Assembly (NCBI GenBank): GCA_910589415.1
Contig: OU342632.1
Span: 34,485,637 to 34,549,636 of the forward strand
Direction of reading: 5' to 3'
Source: Malachius bipustulatus
Taxonomy: Eukaryota; Arthropoda; Insecta; Coleoptera; Melyridae
DNA: 64,000 nucleotides
The translations under genes and the position numbers were made by a program. Shown piece by piece: positions 1 through 11,569 of the stretch. The notes beneath the pieces were generated by a model. It saw nothing but the letters and a program-made list of their open reading frames with translations, was not told the origin of the DNA and did no database searches. How positions within the stretch are numbered: the stretch's first letter is position 1; each line of letters begins with the position of its first letter.

Positions 1-1186
1 AAAAATAAATCCACAGTCGAAAAATGAACCTTTGATTTGTCAGTAAATTTTACATAATTTGACGAAAAGCGCAAAACGCTGTCACGGCTAAACGACAAAT
101 GTGTGAAGAGTGTGATTTTTTCGCGATCACCTTCTTATCGACCCCCTCCACCGCTGCCGAAAATTTTATGCGGTTATGACGACCCGTTACGAACCTGAGG
201 CCGAAAAAGTGAATTTTCGTGTTTTTCGGCTCAGATCTTTTACACGTTAATAACTTCAGAACGGTGCGTCTTTTTTTGCGTAACGGGGTTGAAGCCTCAG
301 GTATAACACCCCCCAAAAAATACCATTGCAAATCTTCACCGCACGTTACGGCGTTTGCTGCAAAAGAGACGACCATTTCAAAGACTTTTGGAATATTAAC
401 GTTTCCGAAATGACAGGCCAATTTTTTCACACTTCTCTTACAAGCACGTTTCAGCTTAGAACCTCTTTGTTACGTCAAAATCACAATATAGCCGCCATTT
501 TTCTAATATTTGCCTAATTGAAAAAAAAGAAACATTTTCACGAAAAAATTTGCTAGGCCAGTTTCTCTGGATAGGTAGCCGCTTAGAATCGACGATTATT
601 TTTTCTTCGATAGGGACCACTGTGACAACCCAACATTAAATCCCGATCGTGATGTCTTTCAAAATGGCCGCCACGGGTGCTGTCAAAAATTGTCCATGTT
701 TTTTTTTAAACATCAACGTTGACAGCTTATAAATTACAGACAAATGCGTCAATTTCGACAAACTTTTACCGTCGTTGAGAACTTTTTGTCAGCTACATGC
801 CGCTATTTTTGCGATGTTATTGCGACCAGAATGAGCAAAGTTACAAGGGAAAATGTCCGAAATTGACATTTTCTTTAAAAATCTCGCCGAATTCATTGCA
901 AAATTGGAGAAAATCAGATAAAATTCTAAATATGTTTTTCTCGTGAATTTTTCGTGGAGCGACTGTCAAAATTTGCTTCGCTGTCAGGTCTGATTTAATT
1001 GACAGCTATCAAATTTGACATATTTGACAGGTGTGTCTTACTCTCTTTCGCGATACGTAAAAATGGAGATTTCCAGAAGCCGTTTTCGGTTCTCAGTGTG
1101 GGGGGGTGAAGGGGTGAGTACGACTGGCAAGAAGGGGGGATTTCCGCGTCGCTTCACTACCAAATAGAAAAAATAACACAAAAAAG
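1..1186. other. Unassigned AT-rich intronic/upstream DNA
   Basis: I see no recognisable gene here. The stretch has many short motifs around 'tgtcaaaatt' and 'tttgaca' in both orientations (about 660-1030), which suggests an old decayed transposon, but I cannot name a family or place ends. Small open frames on both strands (for example 50-430 minus) show no domain and no signal peptide. A 48-codon frame follows at 1187-1333 and is equally unsupported. Confidence 0.4.
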
Positions 1187-1356
1187 ATGATTGATTTTAA
1201 CTTTGATGGGGAATTTACTGAAACTGAAGGGTATGGGCTCGAAGCCGCCGGCAGGCTAAGATCTCTAAAAAGATCTTGTTGTGATTATAGCAAGAAAATT
1301 GATACTTTTGTGGATGTCAACCCACGTCAATAGATGGCACTGCGGAAGTGCTCCTC

Positions 1357-1420
1357 AGGGTACCTGTATTACCGACACTGACGCTCAGTAGAGTATAGCG
1401 CATTCATTCGTTGAAGTTTA
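1357..1420 (+). repeat. Terminal inverted repeat end of the AGGGTACC DNA transposon family
   Basis: The sequence from AGGGTACCTG onward, including 'attaccgacactgacgctcag' and 'gcgcattcattcg', closely matches the left end of the larger element at 42256. The following bases (about 1435-1550) instead resemble 44555-44650, inside the right part of that element, so this copy has a different internal arrangement. A possible partner end in opposite orientation lies at 3804, but I cannot show that the two belong to one insertion. Confidence 0.6.
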
Positions 1421-1499
1421 TTTGACACGGAGATGTGTGAACAGCTGGATGTAATATTTTTGGCACATTTGGTCACAGGCGTAGGTAGGTATCAAGTGG

Positions 1500-3747
1500 A
1501 AAAAAGCAAAGTTTAAAAAATGAAAAAAAAATTAACACGAATAGAAGACGAGGAGAAATGTTCTTTCAGTGGGATATCTTTCAGAGGATATTTTCAAGCA
1601 GGTATCTTGTTTTGTTGTTCGTTGCGGTGTATAAAGAGGCATTTTAAAAGCGCTTTTTGAGGTGATTTTATATTCCTCGGGTAAAATTATTCCTGCGATA
1701 TTCAAGTCGATAACTCTTCATTGTTACAACTATTACTTAAAATGTTCTCTTTTGTGCAGACCCAGCTCCGCAGTGTAATGTTATGCATAGTTACAAGGAG
1801 AATTCCTCTTCATAATTCATTGCTTTATTTTATATTTTAAAGGCAGTGAGCTTGAAAAACGATCCTAACGAACGTTTTAAGTGATCGATTTTTATACTTT
1901 TTTATATTTTTTATCCCCAGCCGTGAGGATTGAATTATGTGAATACTTTGGAAGATAGAATGAACCTGTTATTATGGAACCATATCCTCGATTTAAGTCA
2001 TTCTTGACTTATTATTGTAACAAAATGCGAGGCTTTCGTTTATAATTGTTATAATTAGTTACTTGTTAGAGACAATTTATTTAATTTAATCATGCAGTTC
2101 AAAGCAGGAAAACAAAGTTTTTGCGGCAGCGATAGCGGCCTTATCACTCCGCTTGGGCTATAAAAGTAGACATTGATTGTTTGGGTACTGACCACCTGCC
2201 AGGTGTACTGAGCCTAGAGCAGGAGCCAGCACCCCGCGGTGAATGTACTGAGTCCACCGACCGGGCAAACAGACAGCTAGACGCGAGCTGGGTACAGTAA
2301 AGCGCGCGTTTTATTTCTCCCAAAGTGAATTCAAGAGGAGTTAATAATTCTTTAATATTTTAATTATTAACTTTATTACGTTCAATAAATTTTAGTGTCG
2401 CGTCTGCCGTTCTGGCCGCTAAAATCATTGTGAAAAATATTGATTATGTTATGGTATGTCCTCCAAGTTAACTAACAGCACAAATTAACTTTAGGAGCTC
2501 ATGAATCGAATCTCAGGGGATCAGCATTCCACCTAACCTGTGGTATTATCTGTTTGTTGATTCAACACGTCAACAATATACTGATTACAAGAAATCCAGA
2601 TCGAGTTAGCTCGTTCATCTGTATGAAGGGTGATGCCGCTCACAATACAGAACACAGCACGCTAAAACGGTTCGTCAAGTTCTGCTTGCTTCTGATCTGA
2701 AAATTTCGGCTTTTTTTGGCCGGTGGATGACGTCGCCGTTGGTGGATCTTATAGATAACCGAATAAGCAGATCAAATTCCTTCTTCCTTTAAACCAATAA
2801 CTAACAGAAGGCCAATAAATAAAAAACGAAATCAATTTTCTATTATGGAAATTTCGTAATAATATTATCATGCATAAATTCCAAATAAAATGTTGAGCTC
2901 TTAGACAGTAAACAACCCCGTATAAGCGCTACCAACTTTATACGAGAAGCATTTTCCGGTTTATATGAAAATATGTTAAATAGGAGTTGAATTGTTCTCG
3001 TCGAGCTCTACATAAAATAAAATGTGATAGCAGATATACCCGTCAAGAATCGGTGAACAATAGAGAGGGAAAGCCTTTTTTACTTTTATGACTCAATAAA
3101 TTAAAATTCATGTAACGAGATTTGAATTTTCTCTTTCATTGATTTCGTCTCTTTTCTATTTTACCGCGACAATATTTCAATCGACGATCGTTTAACTCAC
3201 AACGAAAATGTCGGTACGTACCAATCCATTCAAGCGAAGAAAATTAAAAGAAAATGGAGAAAATAATTTCATTTTTTCCGGTTAACGGAGATGATAAAAA
3301 GATATGACATGGCTGGATTTACTCTTTTGATTCACTACTAAATCCTAATCAGCGACGAGGGAGAATTCATCCCCTGAAACACCCCTGGAACACCCATTAA
3401 GATCGATAGACTCGTTCACTGTTTGGTTTGCTATTATAGACCACAGACTGAATTTCTTAAAGATAAGTTAGTGCAGAATTTTAGTTGCAGGAAATCCTAG
3501 TAGTTGAATAACCAACCAAAAATCAAGGTTACTCTCCTTTTATTATAAATTTACGCAATAAATTATTGTCGCCTTAAACTTTGCGAGTTCGTCGTCATGC
3601 ACTGATTTGATACACCATCAATATGTCTTCTGGGTTTATCTGCCAAGGAACAATTGAAAAAACTAGAACGAACACGGGAACAGTTTCAAAAAATCGCAAA
3701 TTTCCCAAGTTCTATCAACAGGGGGACGTATTTAGTTTTTTTTAATT
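1500..3747. other. Unassigned non-coding DNA
   Basis: There is no convincing open frame or conserved domain. At 2150-2420 there is a GC-richer patch followed by 'ttcaataaattttag', which could be a decayed LTR, but no second copy and no primer site were found. The remainder is AT-rich and featureless to inspection. If the family TIRs at 1357 and 3748-3804 belong together, part of this could be transposon interior. Confidence 0.35.
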
Positions 3748-3804
3748 AGGGTATCTGTATTACCGACACTAACGTTGCGTCAATGTCGGTAATACAGATC
3801 CCCT
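3748..3804. mobile_element. 57-bp palindrome made of two transposon tips
   Basis: AGGGTATCTGTATTACCGAC is followed a few bases later by its near-exact reverse complement ending in CCCT. The arms are about 26 bp and are separated by only a few bases. The tips match those at 1357, 11435, 42256 and 45011. It is either an extremely internally deleted copy or a joined-end relic, and it would form a strong hairpin. Confidence 0.75.
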
Positions 3805-4172
3805 ATATTTCCCCCTTCGAGGTATAAAAAGAGACAAAATAAGTCGTTAGGGCGAAATCAATTTATATTTTAGTACCACTCAATTATTCATGCTTTGTAT
3901 TATTGAATCATCAATTTTAAGGGCTGTGTAGGTTAAAAATCTCCCGCTCGATTTGACACGAAACTCTCTGAGAGGGCAGATTCAATTCGGCGTATTTAAT
4001 CTCAACAACACTTGAGTTCGGTCAATCTAAACGCGCTTCAATAATTTTCAATAATAAGTGGAAGGCGATAGCACGAACACGGTCCGAAGACACCTCTTGA
4101 AAATAAAAATAAAAATAAAATCCAATTTAATCGAAGAACAAAAGATTTTTTACCGCATATCCGTTCATGCAC

Positions 4173-5704
4173 ACTGAGAAAAATTTTTCATTGGCGGAAG
4201 TAAATTTGCAATTCCGCCAACTAAATTATTTAATTGATAACGAGCAACTAAATATTTAGTTGCGTCAACTAAATTATTTAGTTCCAGAATTTGAGATATC
4301 CAACCAAGAATTAGTTGCCATAAGATACTGTATAAAAGTGATTGCAAATAAAACTTTCTGCTGTGAACTAAATAATAATTCAGTGAATCAACTAAGCTTT
4401 CTTATGTCAATTTAATAAAACTGGGCAGAACTATTATCAGGTTCTCTCAATATTACTTTGAGTTCTCTCAACTAAATGAAACTCTTCTCCGAATCATATC
4501 TTAGTTTGCATTTTTCCTACCTACCTTATCTAACCTACCTAACCTAAAAATTTGATAATATTTTATTGAACTTTTCGTTTTGAAATTTTTTATTTATTGG
4601 TTGAGACTTCGGTTCTTGGTGAAATAATAATATTACCAATAACCGAAATCCCAAGCAATAAATAAAAAATTTCCACTCAATAAAGGTACAAAATGCGCAG
4701 CGTCACGGCTCTCCTCATCCCGATCAACAATATAACAATAAAAAGTATCTGCACATTTTGCTGTCCATAATAATCATCCATTTGTCCATAGTAATGTTAA
4801 ATATATAAATTACCTTTAATTATTGTTATATACGCGTAGACCGGGACGAGTCAAAACTGTACCATTTATTGGTTTGGTTTGTCTGAAATCCATTTAAGTA
4901 GGTAGGTACCTATACCAAGCTAACAGTAATGACGGCTTTCTGTGATTTGAACTTCACGATTTGTCAGATTTATACAAACAAAGCTGCAAAAGAATATCAA
5001 AAATAAAACCGAACTATTTATTTATATTAAATAAGCAAGAAAACTTTACTTAGATAAATTATTAGCAACAACCACATTTGACGAACGCAGCTACATCATG
5101 ATGGCGTCTATAATGGCGACTGATGTGTTTTTATCTGAGGTTGCACAGTTAGATGAATCTATTACAGTAAATAAAGAAATATTTATTGCCATAATTCTGG
5201 TATAATTCCTTCAATACAAACGTTCTATTATGGAACCCTCTCAGTACACGACGCAAGAAATTTTTACTTGACACAATCATACCATAGTTGGAATAATGAA
5301 AATCTGATATATTTCACGTAACTATGTTTGGAATATTCTGTTAAACATTTATTCCTACCTCCGGCAAGAAAAACGTATTTGTCTCACAAATTTCTAACTT
5401 CTAAGAATCTTTGATTTCTTTAAACAAGATAACTTTATATGTTTACTTGCTGGGATTAAATTATGTTCCAGTACAGATTCTTAGATTGTTAGCTATGAGT
5501 AATATTATTATGCCAATATGAAAAATACTTCGTTACACAAAATGAGCTTCAATTAAATTATTTAATTCAATCAATTGCTCAATTTTAGTGAATTCAACTA
5601 AGATTTGGTACTGTAAATGATAAAGTTGTTCTTATAACTAAATAAATTCTCTGGAGGAAATACCTTCAGCCTTTAGTTCTTTCAAGAATAATATTTCTCT
5701 CAGT
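4173..5704. mobile_element. Non-autonomous DNA transposon with TIRs and 4-bp target duplication
   Basis: The left end reads ACTGAGAAAAATTTTTC and the right end, reverse-complemented, ACTGAGAGAAATATTATTC. Both ends are bordered by GCAC (4169-4172 and 5705-5708), a plausible 4-bp target-site duplication. Related subterminal blocks rich in 'caactaaatta' occur near both ends (4200-4290 and 5545-5600). No transposase frame is visible in the roughly 1.5-kb interior, so it would need enzyme from another copy. I do not assign a superfamily. Confidence 0.65.
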
Positions 5705-5708
5705 GCAC

Positions 5709-6312
5709 GCAAAGGAATAGACCGGCCCGATCCATACCTACCTCTATCACCGATCTTGTTTATCTAATTTATCCCGGGGGATATAATTAACCCTTAGAGC
5801 CGGAAAATAACCTGTTTCCTCTCAGATAAACTAAAATTGACATTAATATTATTAAAGTGGTGTAATATTTCAGTTCAGCTTCTCTTAATAGGCGCTACAT
5901 AAAACGGGAACTCACCCGTCTCCCGGCGCGTCGGACGACATAATTAAAATTAATCCCTTAACTAACAAACGGCCAACCCGTAATCCAGGCCTCCAATACT
6001 GTGAAACATTTAAGAGCAATAATGACCGTGAAGGACCGGACGATAGTTCAAAAACAGGACTTACTATAACAAAACGTGCTTCTTCCTTATTGTCAATACC
6101 ACCGATAGGTACCTGGCACTTTCCCACGATGAAAGTCGCTAACCAGTAGGGTGAAAAAGATCTCCCTGACTCAAATATACTGCAGCACGCGGTTATCAGG
6201 AGGCAAGAAGGGGAACAAGAGACCAGAGAGAGATGGAACGAGAAAATTAAGAAAAAGAAGACCTACCAGGATCATACTTCTTGTTTCCCAAATCTTCACG
6301 ATGTGCAGATAG
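5709..6312. other. Unassigned non-coding DNA
   Basis: No gene or repeat family was recognised. The stretch lies between the TIR element ending at 5704 and the tandem array starting near 6313. The minus-strand 71-codon frame at 5912-6127 has no recognisable domain. Confidence 0.35.
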
Positions 6313-6900
6313 TGGATCACGAGGGGATTCAACTGAACTGGAGAGAAAACACTAAGTCTTCAGGATTTGCCCTTGCTTCTTATTCTTCTTTCCCCATCAG
6401 TCTTGGTGGTTGAAATAAGATGTTCATCTCTTAATTCATCCTCGAGAATCTCGAAGACAGATTTCTTTAAAGTGAAGCTGGAGATAATTTTGGGTCAAAC
6501 GGCGTCAACACCGCAAATACTTCTTGCAAATGTCTTGCAGAGACTGGATCACGAAGTCAACTGAACTGGAGAGAAGAAAATATCGAGAGCCATCTCGAAG
6601 ACAGAATCCTCTAAAGCGAAGCTGAAGATAGGTTTGGGTAAAACGGGCTCAACGCCGCAGATACTTCTTCCGGATGTCTTGCAGAAACTGGATCACGAGG
6701 GGCAACTGAACTTGAGAGAAAATATCGAAAGTCATCTCGAGGACAGAATCCTCTAAAGCGAATCTGAAGATAGGTTTGGGCAAACGTGCTCAACGCCGCA
6801 GATACTTCTTGCGGATGTCTTGCAGAAACTGGATCACGAGGCGTGAAACGGCCTCAACACCACCGATCGAGGTAGAATCCTACTCAGCTCAACGCTGCAT
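6313..6900. repeat. Tandem repeat, about 142-bp unit
   Basis: The anchor 'ctggatcacgag' followed by 'caactgaact(t/g)gagagaa' recurs at 6313 (variant), 6544, 6688 and 6829. The last three are spaced 144 and 141 bp apart. Each unit also carries 'gacagaatcctctaaagcga' and 'gccgcagatacttctt'. The first unit is longer and the last decays into 'caacaccaccgatcgagg'. The short frames crossing the units are by-products of the repetition. Confidence 0.75.
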
Positions 6901-7846
6901 GTCGGGAAACGGATGATGTAAACACATTTGTCCAGAGAAGAATAGAATATTCTTCTGCAAAAATCGGAGGATGGACGACCATCATCAATACCTTCGTTTA
7001 GGATACGATCCTCTAGAACGGTCAACACATGAACCTACAGGTTGGTGGATGAACGAATTCTAAAGAAAAGCCTTCTGGAGTTGAACACATAGGTGAACAC
7101 CTTCATCCAGAGAAGGGTTATTTAGATCAGTCAACACCTCATGGAGAGTGTGAAAGAGTGGGGGACTCTCTGCTGCTAGAAATGGTGTGATCTTTTATAG
7201 CTGGTTCCTTGCTTCGTATCTTGTGCTGGCTAGTAGCAGTCGCCAGGATACGTCAAAGATGGTGTGCGTACTTTTTGGGTAGCGCTGAAATCAAAGATCG
7301 TATTTATTAAAAGTGATAACTTAGATGGCGGGGAACTTGCATGTGGTAACATCTGCCCGAGTCCACGTACAGATTGGAGTCAAAAGATTACTTCTTGGTC
7401 TTCAGGGAATGGTAAACTTTTTTTGAAGCTCATAATATAGGAGATCAGGCATATCTCCTGCTGATACTTTCTTCTTCTCTCTCCATTTATGGTGAAGGAT
7501 TCTGATGGTCTCAATCTAAGGCTACTTATTATAGTTGTTTGGGCAAACAAACCTGCAGCAACCCGAGGAATCGATGGCGAGAAACCTACATTGCCGAGAA
7601 TTACGCCTTTATTGCTTTGTCTGTGAAGTTGAGCCATGAAAAGTTTATACGATTTAAAGGGATTTTGGTGTGAATAATTTTTGGTGTGCCTCAGGGTTCA
7701 ATGTAGGCACCTTCCCTATTTTAGTTTACATTCAAAGCTCCCTTGATTATGCAGTTGGCACTAATTAAAAAAAATCATTACACATCGAACATTGTTTGAT
7801 ACCGTCTAAATATATTTTTAATGTATGATTTTCTTGCTTGTTTCAG
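6901..7846. other. Intronic DNA upstream of the first visible channel exon
   Basis: The first part continues degenerate fragments of the preceding array (for example 'agaagaatagaatattcttct' near 6937). The last 100 bp are the intron 3' end, with a pyrimidine-rich stretch and 'tttcag' acceptor ending at 7846. I searched by eye for the channel exon carrying S1 of domain I and found none, so it should lie left of the window. Confidence 0.45.
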
Positions 7847-8067
7847 GTTTGTTTTTTTAGCCATGTACACGGCTGAAATGATAACAAAAAGCATAGCAAA
7901 AGGATTCATATTAAACAAGTACACATATTTGAGGAACCCTTGGAATTGGCTGGACTTCGTGGTGATAACCAGCGGCTACGCGACGATCGGCATGGAAATG
8001 GGAAATCTGGCCGGGTTGCGGACATTCCGGGTTCTTAGAGCACTTAAAACCATTTCCATTCTTCCAG
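7847..8067 (+). CDS. NaCP60E: Channel exon: domain I S2-S4
   Basis: This exon encodes the end of S2 (FVFLAMYTAEMITKSIAKGF), S3 (WNWLDFVVITSGYATIG) and the voltage-sensing S4 (LAGLRTFRVLRALKTISILP). S4 has arginine or lysine at every third position. The acceptor 'tttcag' ends at 7846 and the donor 'gtaagt' starts at 8068. The exon begins with the third base of a codon and ends with the first base of a glycine codon, completed in the next exon 29 kb downstream. Confidence 0.95.
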
Positions 8068-9263
8068 GTAAGTCAACGCCGTTCCGTATTTGTTACCAAG
8101 CTGAATGAATGTGGCTGCTCGAGATCAAAACCTCCCAGCGAATATTTCATAAATTTGGAGCAATAGTCTATAGAAAAGTCGCCTCGCTTAGGTATATTTT
8201 ATACGGGAAGAGGGATTGGCGCTATAAAATGCAGAGTACCTACGTGAAAATAGGTAATGCGATTTTCTTTTATTCCAATTCCGTCAGTGCACTTTTATCC
8301 ACTTGATGTTGAAGGGAGCGCCTCGGATGTGACTCTTTGAAATTTAAAATCAAATAAGGAATTTTAAATTAAAATTTATATAGCTCCCTGAATTGTAAAT
8401 AATTTATGAGTTCGCAATGATGTTTGTCGTTGAGAATCTATCTAAAGAGATTTGCCATAAAAATCATTGAAGGTTTTATCTTTAACAGAATTTTAACAGA
8501 AGAAAAACCAATGAATGGACGATGAAGTCTTGGAGGTGATGGATGAACGGCAGATAGTAAAACCTGTGGATTTAATCATTTAACAAAAAATCAGATAAGT
8601 GAAGGAAATATAGGTGAGTAAGAAATGCCACGAAATTGAAGAGCTTGAAGCACTTAGTACGCATAAAGACATTCAAATGCGTAAAGAAAGATAAACAATA
8701 TTTTGTGGGGACCAACCACGTCTTCCTAAAGGAGGAAACAAATATGGTGCACGCAATGAGACGAAGAATAAAACTAAGGACGTGGCAAGCATCAATACTC
8801 GAACTCTTTAGAGATGATCAACGACCTGCAAAACCGAACCAAATAAAAAATGTGGAAGAATCGACAAAGTCAGGTGTGCCGTTATAATGGCTAAAAGTAA
8901 AAAAGCTCATGGTTCCGACAACATACTAGCCTACAAGAAAAAATTGTGAGAATTCTCCCGGAGATGGGTAAAGCTTGAGAACAGTGAGGACTCTTTGAGG
9001 ACAAACGCGGAGTCTGGCAGGGTTGCATGGTGAGATAATTAACAGCATCAGATATGTCGATGTTCAAAAATATTAATGCTAAAAAAAAGTGGAAACGAAG
9101 TGATGGAGAGAGTGGGCAGTTTTGCTTACCTTGACTGACTGTAACATAGATGAATCGTGGGACCACTGACGAAAAGTATCACAAACAACCTCTTGAAAAC
9201 GTCGATTTTCGTTCTGAGCGTTTAGAGAGCAGATAGAAGCCCGAAGGATCGACTCAATATCAT
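8068..9263. other. Start of the 29.4-kb intron, with a possible LINE trace
   Basis: This is mostly unassigned. Around 8740-8930 short plus-strand peptides resemble pieces of LINE ORF2 (a KKAHGSDNI-like motif as seen before reverse transcriptase palms), but frames are broken and the match is too short to call. The sequence 9170-9263 leads into the foldback repeats. Confidence 0.35.
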
Positions 9264-10967
9264 TAGCTAGGAATAGACGAAGCGATTTTCTGGCCGATTT
9301 GATCTGGCACGGCGTGATAGCAATAGCTAGGAATAGACGAAGCGATTTGCTGGCCGATTTGATCGCCACGAGCAAACCCGGAAGATAAATCTCTTCGTCT
9401 GTGGTAACTCAGCGCGCCATGCCAAGAGCCATGCCAGAAATTAGTCTATTCTGTGCCAGAACCGTAGACGCCTTTGGCACGGCTTGATAGTATTTTCTGC
9501 CATAAACGAACATACTTTTCTGCCAGACTAGCGCGATACGCGATACGCTCACAGCAGTTCGTTTTCCCTTTTTGTTATTTATTATTATACTTTGACATTA
9601 TTATCAAATATTAATTGGCCTAAAGATACCGCGTAAAAATAATTTTCACTAACTACAACTAGGTATATGCGTTAAAAAAGGATTTTAGGCATGGCTCGCG
9701 ACCTCTTGAAATTTTCTACAGATCACGAGCCACGCAAATCCGACCGATAAATCATGTAGTTTCCCCATAAACGTACACATTTGCATGTGATGAGCCACTC
9801 CGACGGATAATTCGTACGATTAGCGTGGACGTTTATGGTGTGACTTAAAAAATCTGTCGACGCTGCTCGCCACGAGCAAATCCGCCGAATTTGCTCGTGG
9901 CGATCAAATAGGCAAGCAAATCGCTTCGTCTATTCCTAGCTATTTTCTGCCATAAACAAACAGACTTTTCTGCCAGACTAGCGCGATACGCGATACGCTC
10001 GTTTTCCCTTTTTGTTATTATATTATTATACTTTGACATTATTATCAAATATTGTAAAAATAATTTTCACTAACTACAACTAGGTAGGTACCTGCACTTT
10101 GAGTATAAGCGTTAAAAAAGGATTTTAGGCATGGCTCGCGACCTTTTGAAATTTTCTACAGATCACGAGCCACGCAAATCCGACCGATAAATCGTGTAGT
10201 TTCCCCATAAACGTACACATTTGCATGTGATGAGCCACTCTGACGGATAATTCGTACGATTAGCGTGGACGTTTATGGTGTGACTTGAAAAATCTGTCCA
10301 CGCTGCTCGCCACGAGCAAATCCGCCGAATTTGCTCGTGGCGATCAAATCGGCAAGCAAATCGCTTCGTCTATTCCTAGCTATTAGCTAGGAATAGACGA
10401 AGCGATTTGCTTGCCGATTTGATCACCACGAGCAAATTCGGCGGATTTGCTCGTGACGAGCAGCGTCGACAGATTTTTCAAGTCACACCATAAACGTCCA
10501 CGCTAATCGTACGAATTATCCGTCGTAGTGGCTCATCACATACAAATGTGTACGTTTATGGGGAAACTACACGATTTATCGGTCGGATTTGCGTGGCTCG
10601 TGATCTGTAGAAAATTTCAAGAGGTCGAGAGCAATTCCTAAAATCCTTTTTTGACGCTTACACTCAGAGTGCGGTATTTACGCGGTATTTTTAAGCTAAT
10701 TAATATTTGATAATAATGTCAAAGTATAATAATAATAACAAAAAGGGCAAACGAGCTGCTGTGAGCGTATCCCGTATCGCGCTAGTCTGGCAGAAAAGTC
10801 TGTTCGTTTATGGCAGAAAATACTATCAAGCCGTGCCAGAGGCGTCTACGGTGCTGGCATGGCTCTTGGCATGGCGCGCTGAGTTACCACAAACGAAGAG
10901 GTTTATCTTCCGGATTTGCTCAACGCGTGCAAATCGGCCAGCAAATCGCTTCGTCTATTCCTAGCTA
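9264..10967. mobile_element. Foldback-type array of a TAGCTAGGAATAGACG repeat
   Basis: The tip TAGCTAGGAATAGACGAAGC appears at 9264, again at 9324, in reverse at 9942 and 10382, forward at 10384, and in reverse at 10967. Unit one is 9324-9942 (619 bp). A direct partial copy of its right part fills 9943-10382. A head-to-head inverted copy of about 584 bp follows at 10384-10967, with only one base between the facing tips. Copies share internal blocks such as 'tgccagactagcgcgatacg' and 'cataaacgt(a/c)c'. No transposase is seen. Frames such as 9845-10048 and 10707-10964 are the same repeat read in opposite orientations. Confidence 0.8.
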
Positions 10968-11569
10968 TTAGATACGAGTTGTTGGGGTAGGTTATAAGAT
11001 AACGACGTCTTAACTCAACGTGAAAGAACAAAACCATTATTAAAATCAATTAGATCTTCGAATATTTATAAGAAAATCTTTTACTCACCTAGATTGATTA
11101 CTGGTTCAGGGAAGATATTGAAGATAAGGTCTGATTCTCTGTTGATCACTCAAAGGATCAAAGGGAAATGAAAGGGCAACTTTTAGGTTATAGGACGGAT
11201 ATATTCTCCACTCATGCGTGTATTCCGCAGTTTCTATGCTTGCTAAACTTCGCATTGCGGACAATATTGTTGGCGAATCAGAGAACAGGATTTCAAAACA
11301 TTTTCGCCGGATTACATAGAGCAGGGCAGTATTCTACAAATATTGCTCTAATGAAAGGTTACTGTATTTTCTATGATTTTTTACTACTAGTAGGTCTATT
11401 CGATAAGAGATGGCGTTGCTTGTACCATTCTTTTAGGGAACCTGCATTACCGACATTGACGATAAAGAAATTATGCCTATTTCGGATATTTCTGAACAAA
11501 AAATGCGGAAATGCTATCTTATTGTTTTAGCTCTAAGGTATAAAGAAACGTTACAACGTTGAGCATTAT
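10968..11569. other. Intronic DNA with one transposon-tip relic
   Basis: No gene was recognised. A degenerate AGGGTACC-family tip starts at 11435 (AGGGAACCTGCATTACCGAC). The 120-codon open frame 11168-11530 runs straight through this tip and shows no domain, so I treat it as chance. Confidence 0.45.

Noticed and set aside
50..517. Overlapping open frames of 126, 64 and 63 codons on both strands
   Set aside because: No signal peptide, domain or splice logic. They overlap each other in several phases inside what looks like a decayed repeat.
1187..1333. 48-codon ORF (starts MIDFNFDGEFTE) just before the transposon tip at 1357
   Set aside because: The peptide is plausible in composition, but it is too short, with no recognised family and no promoter or poly(A) signal.
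7380..7637. 85-codon minus-strand ORF near the first channel exon
   Set aside because: No recognisable domain. It is not an S1-bearing channel exon on either strand.
8636..8960. Possible LINE coding trace with a KKAHGSDNI-like motif
   Set aside because: The similarity is a handful of residues in a broken frame. I left it as a note, not a feature.
11168..11530. 120-codon ORF
   Set aside because: It runs through a transposon tip at 11435 and lacks any domain, so it is likely chance.
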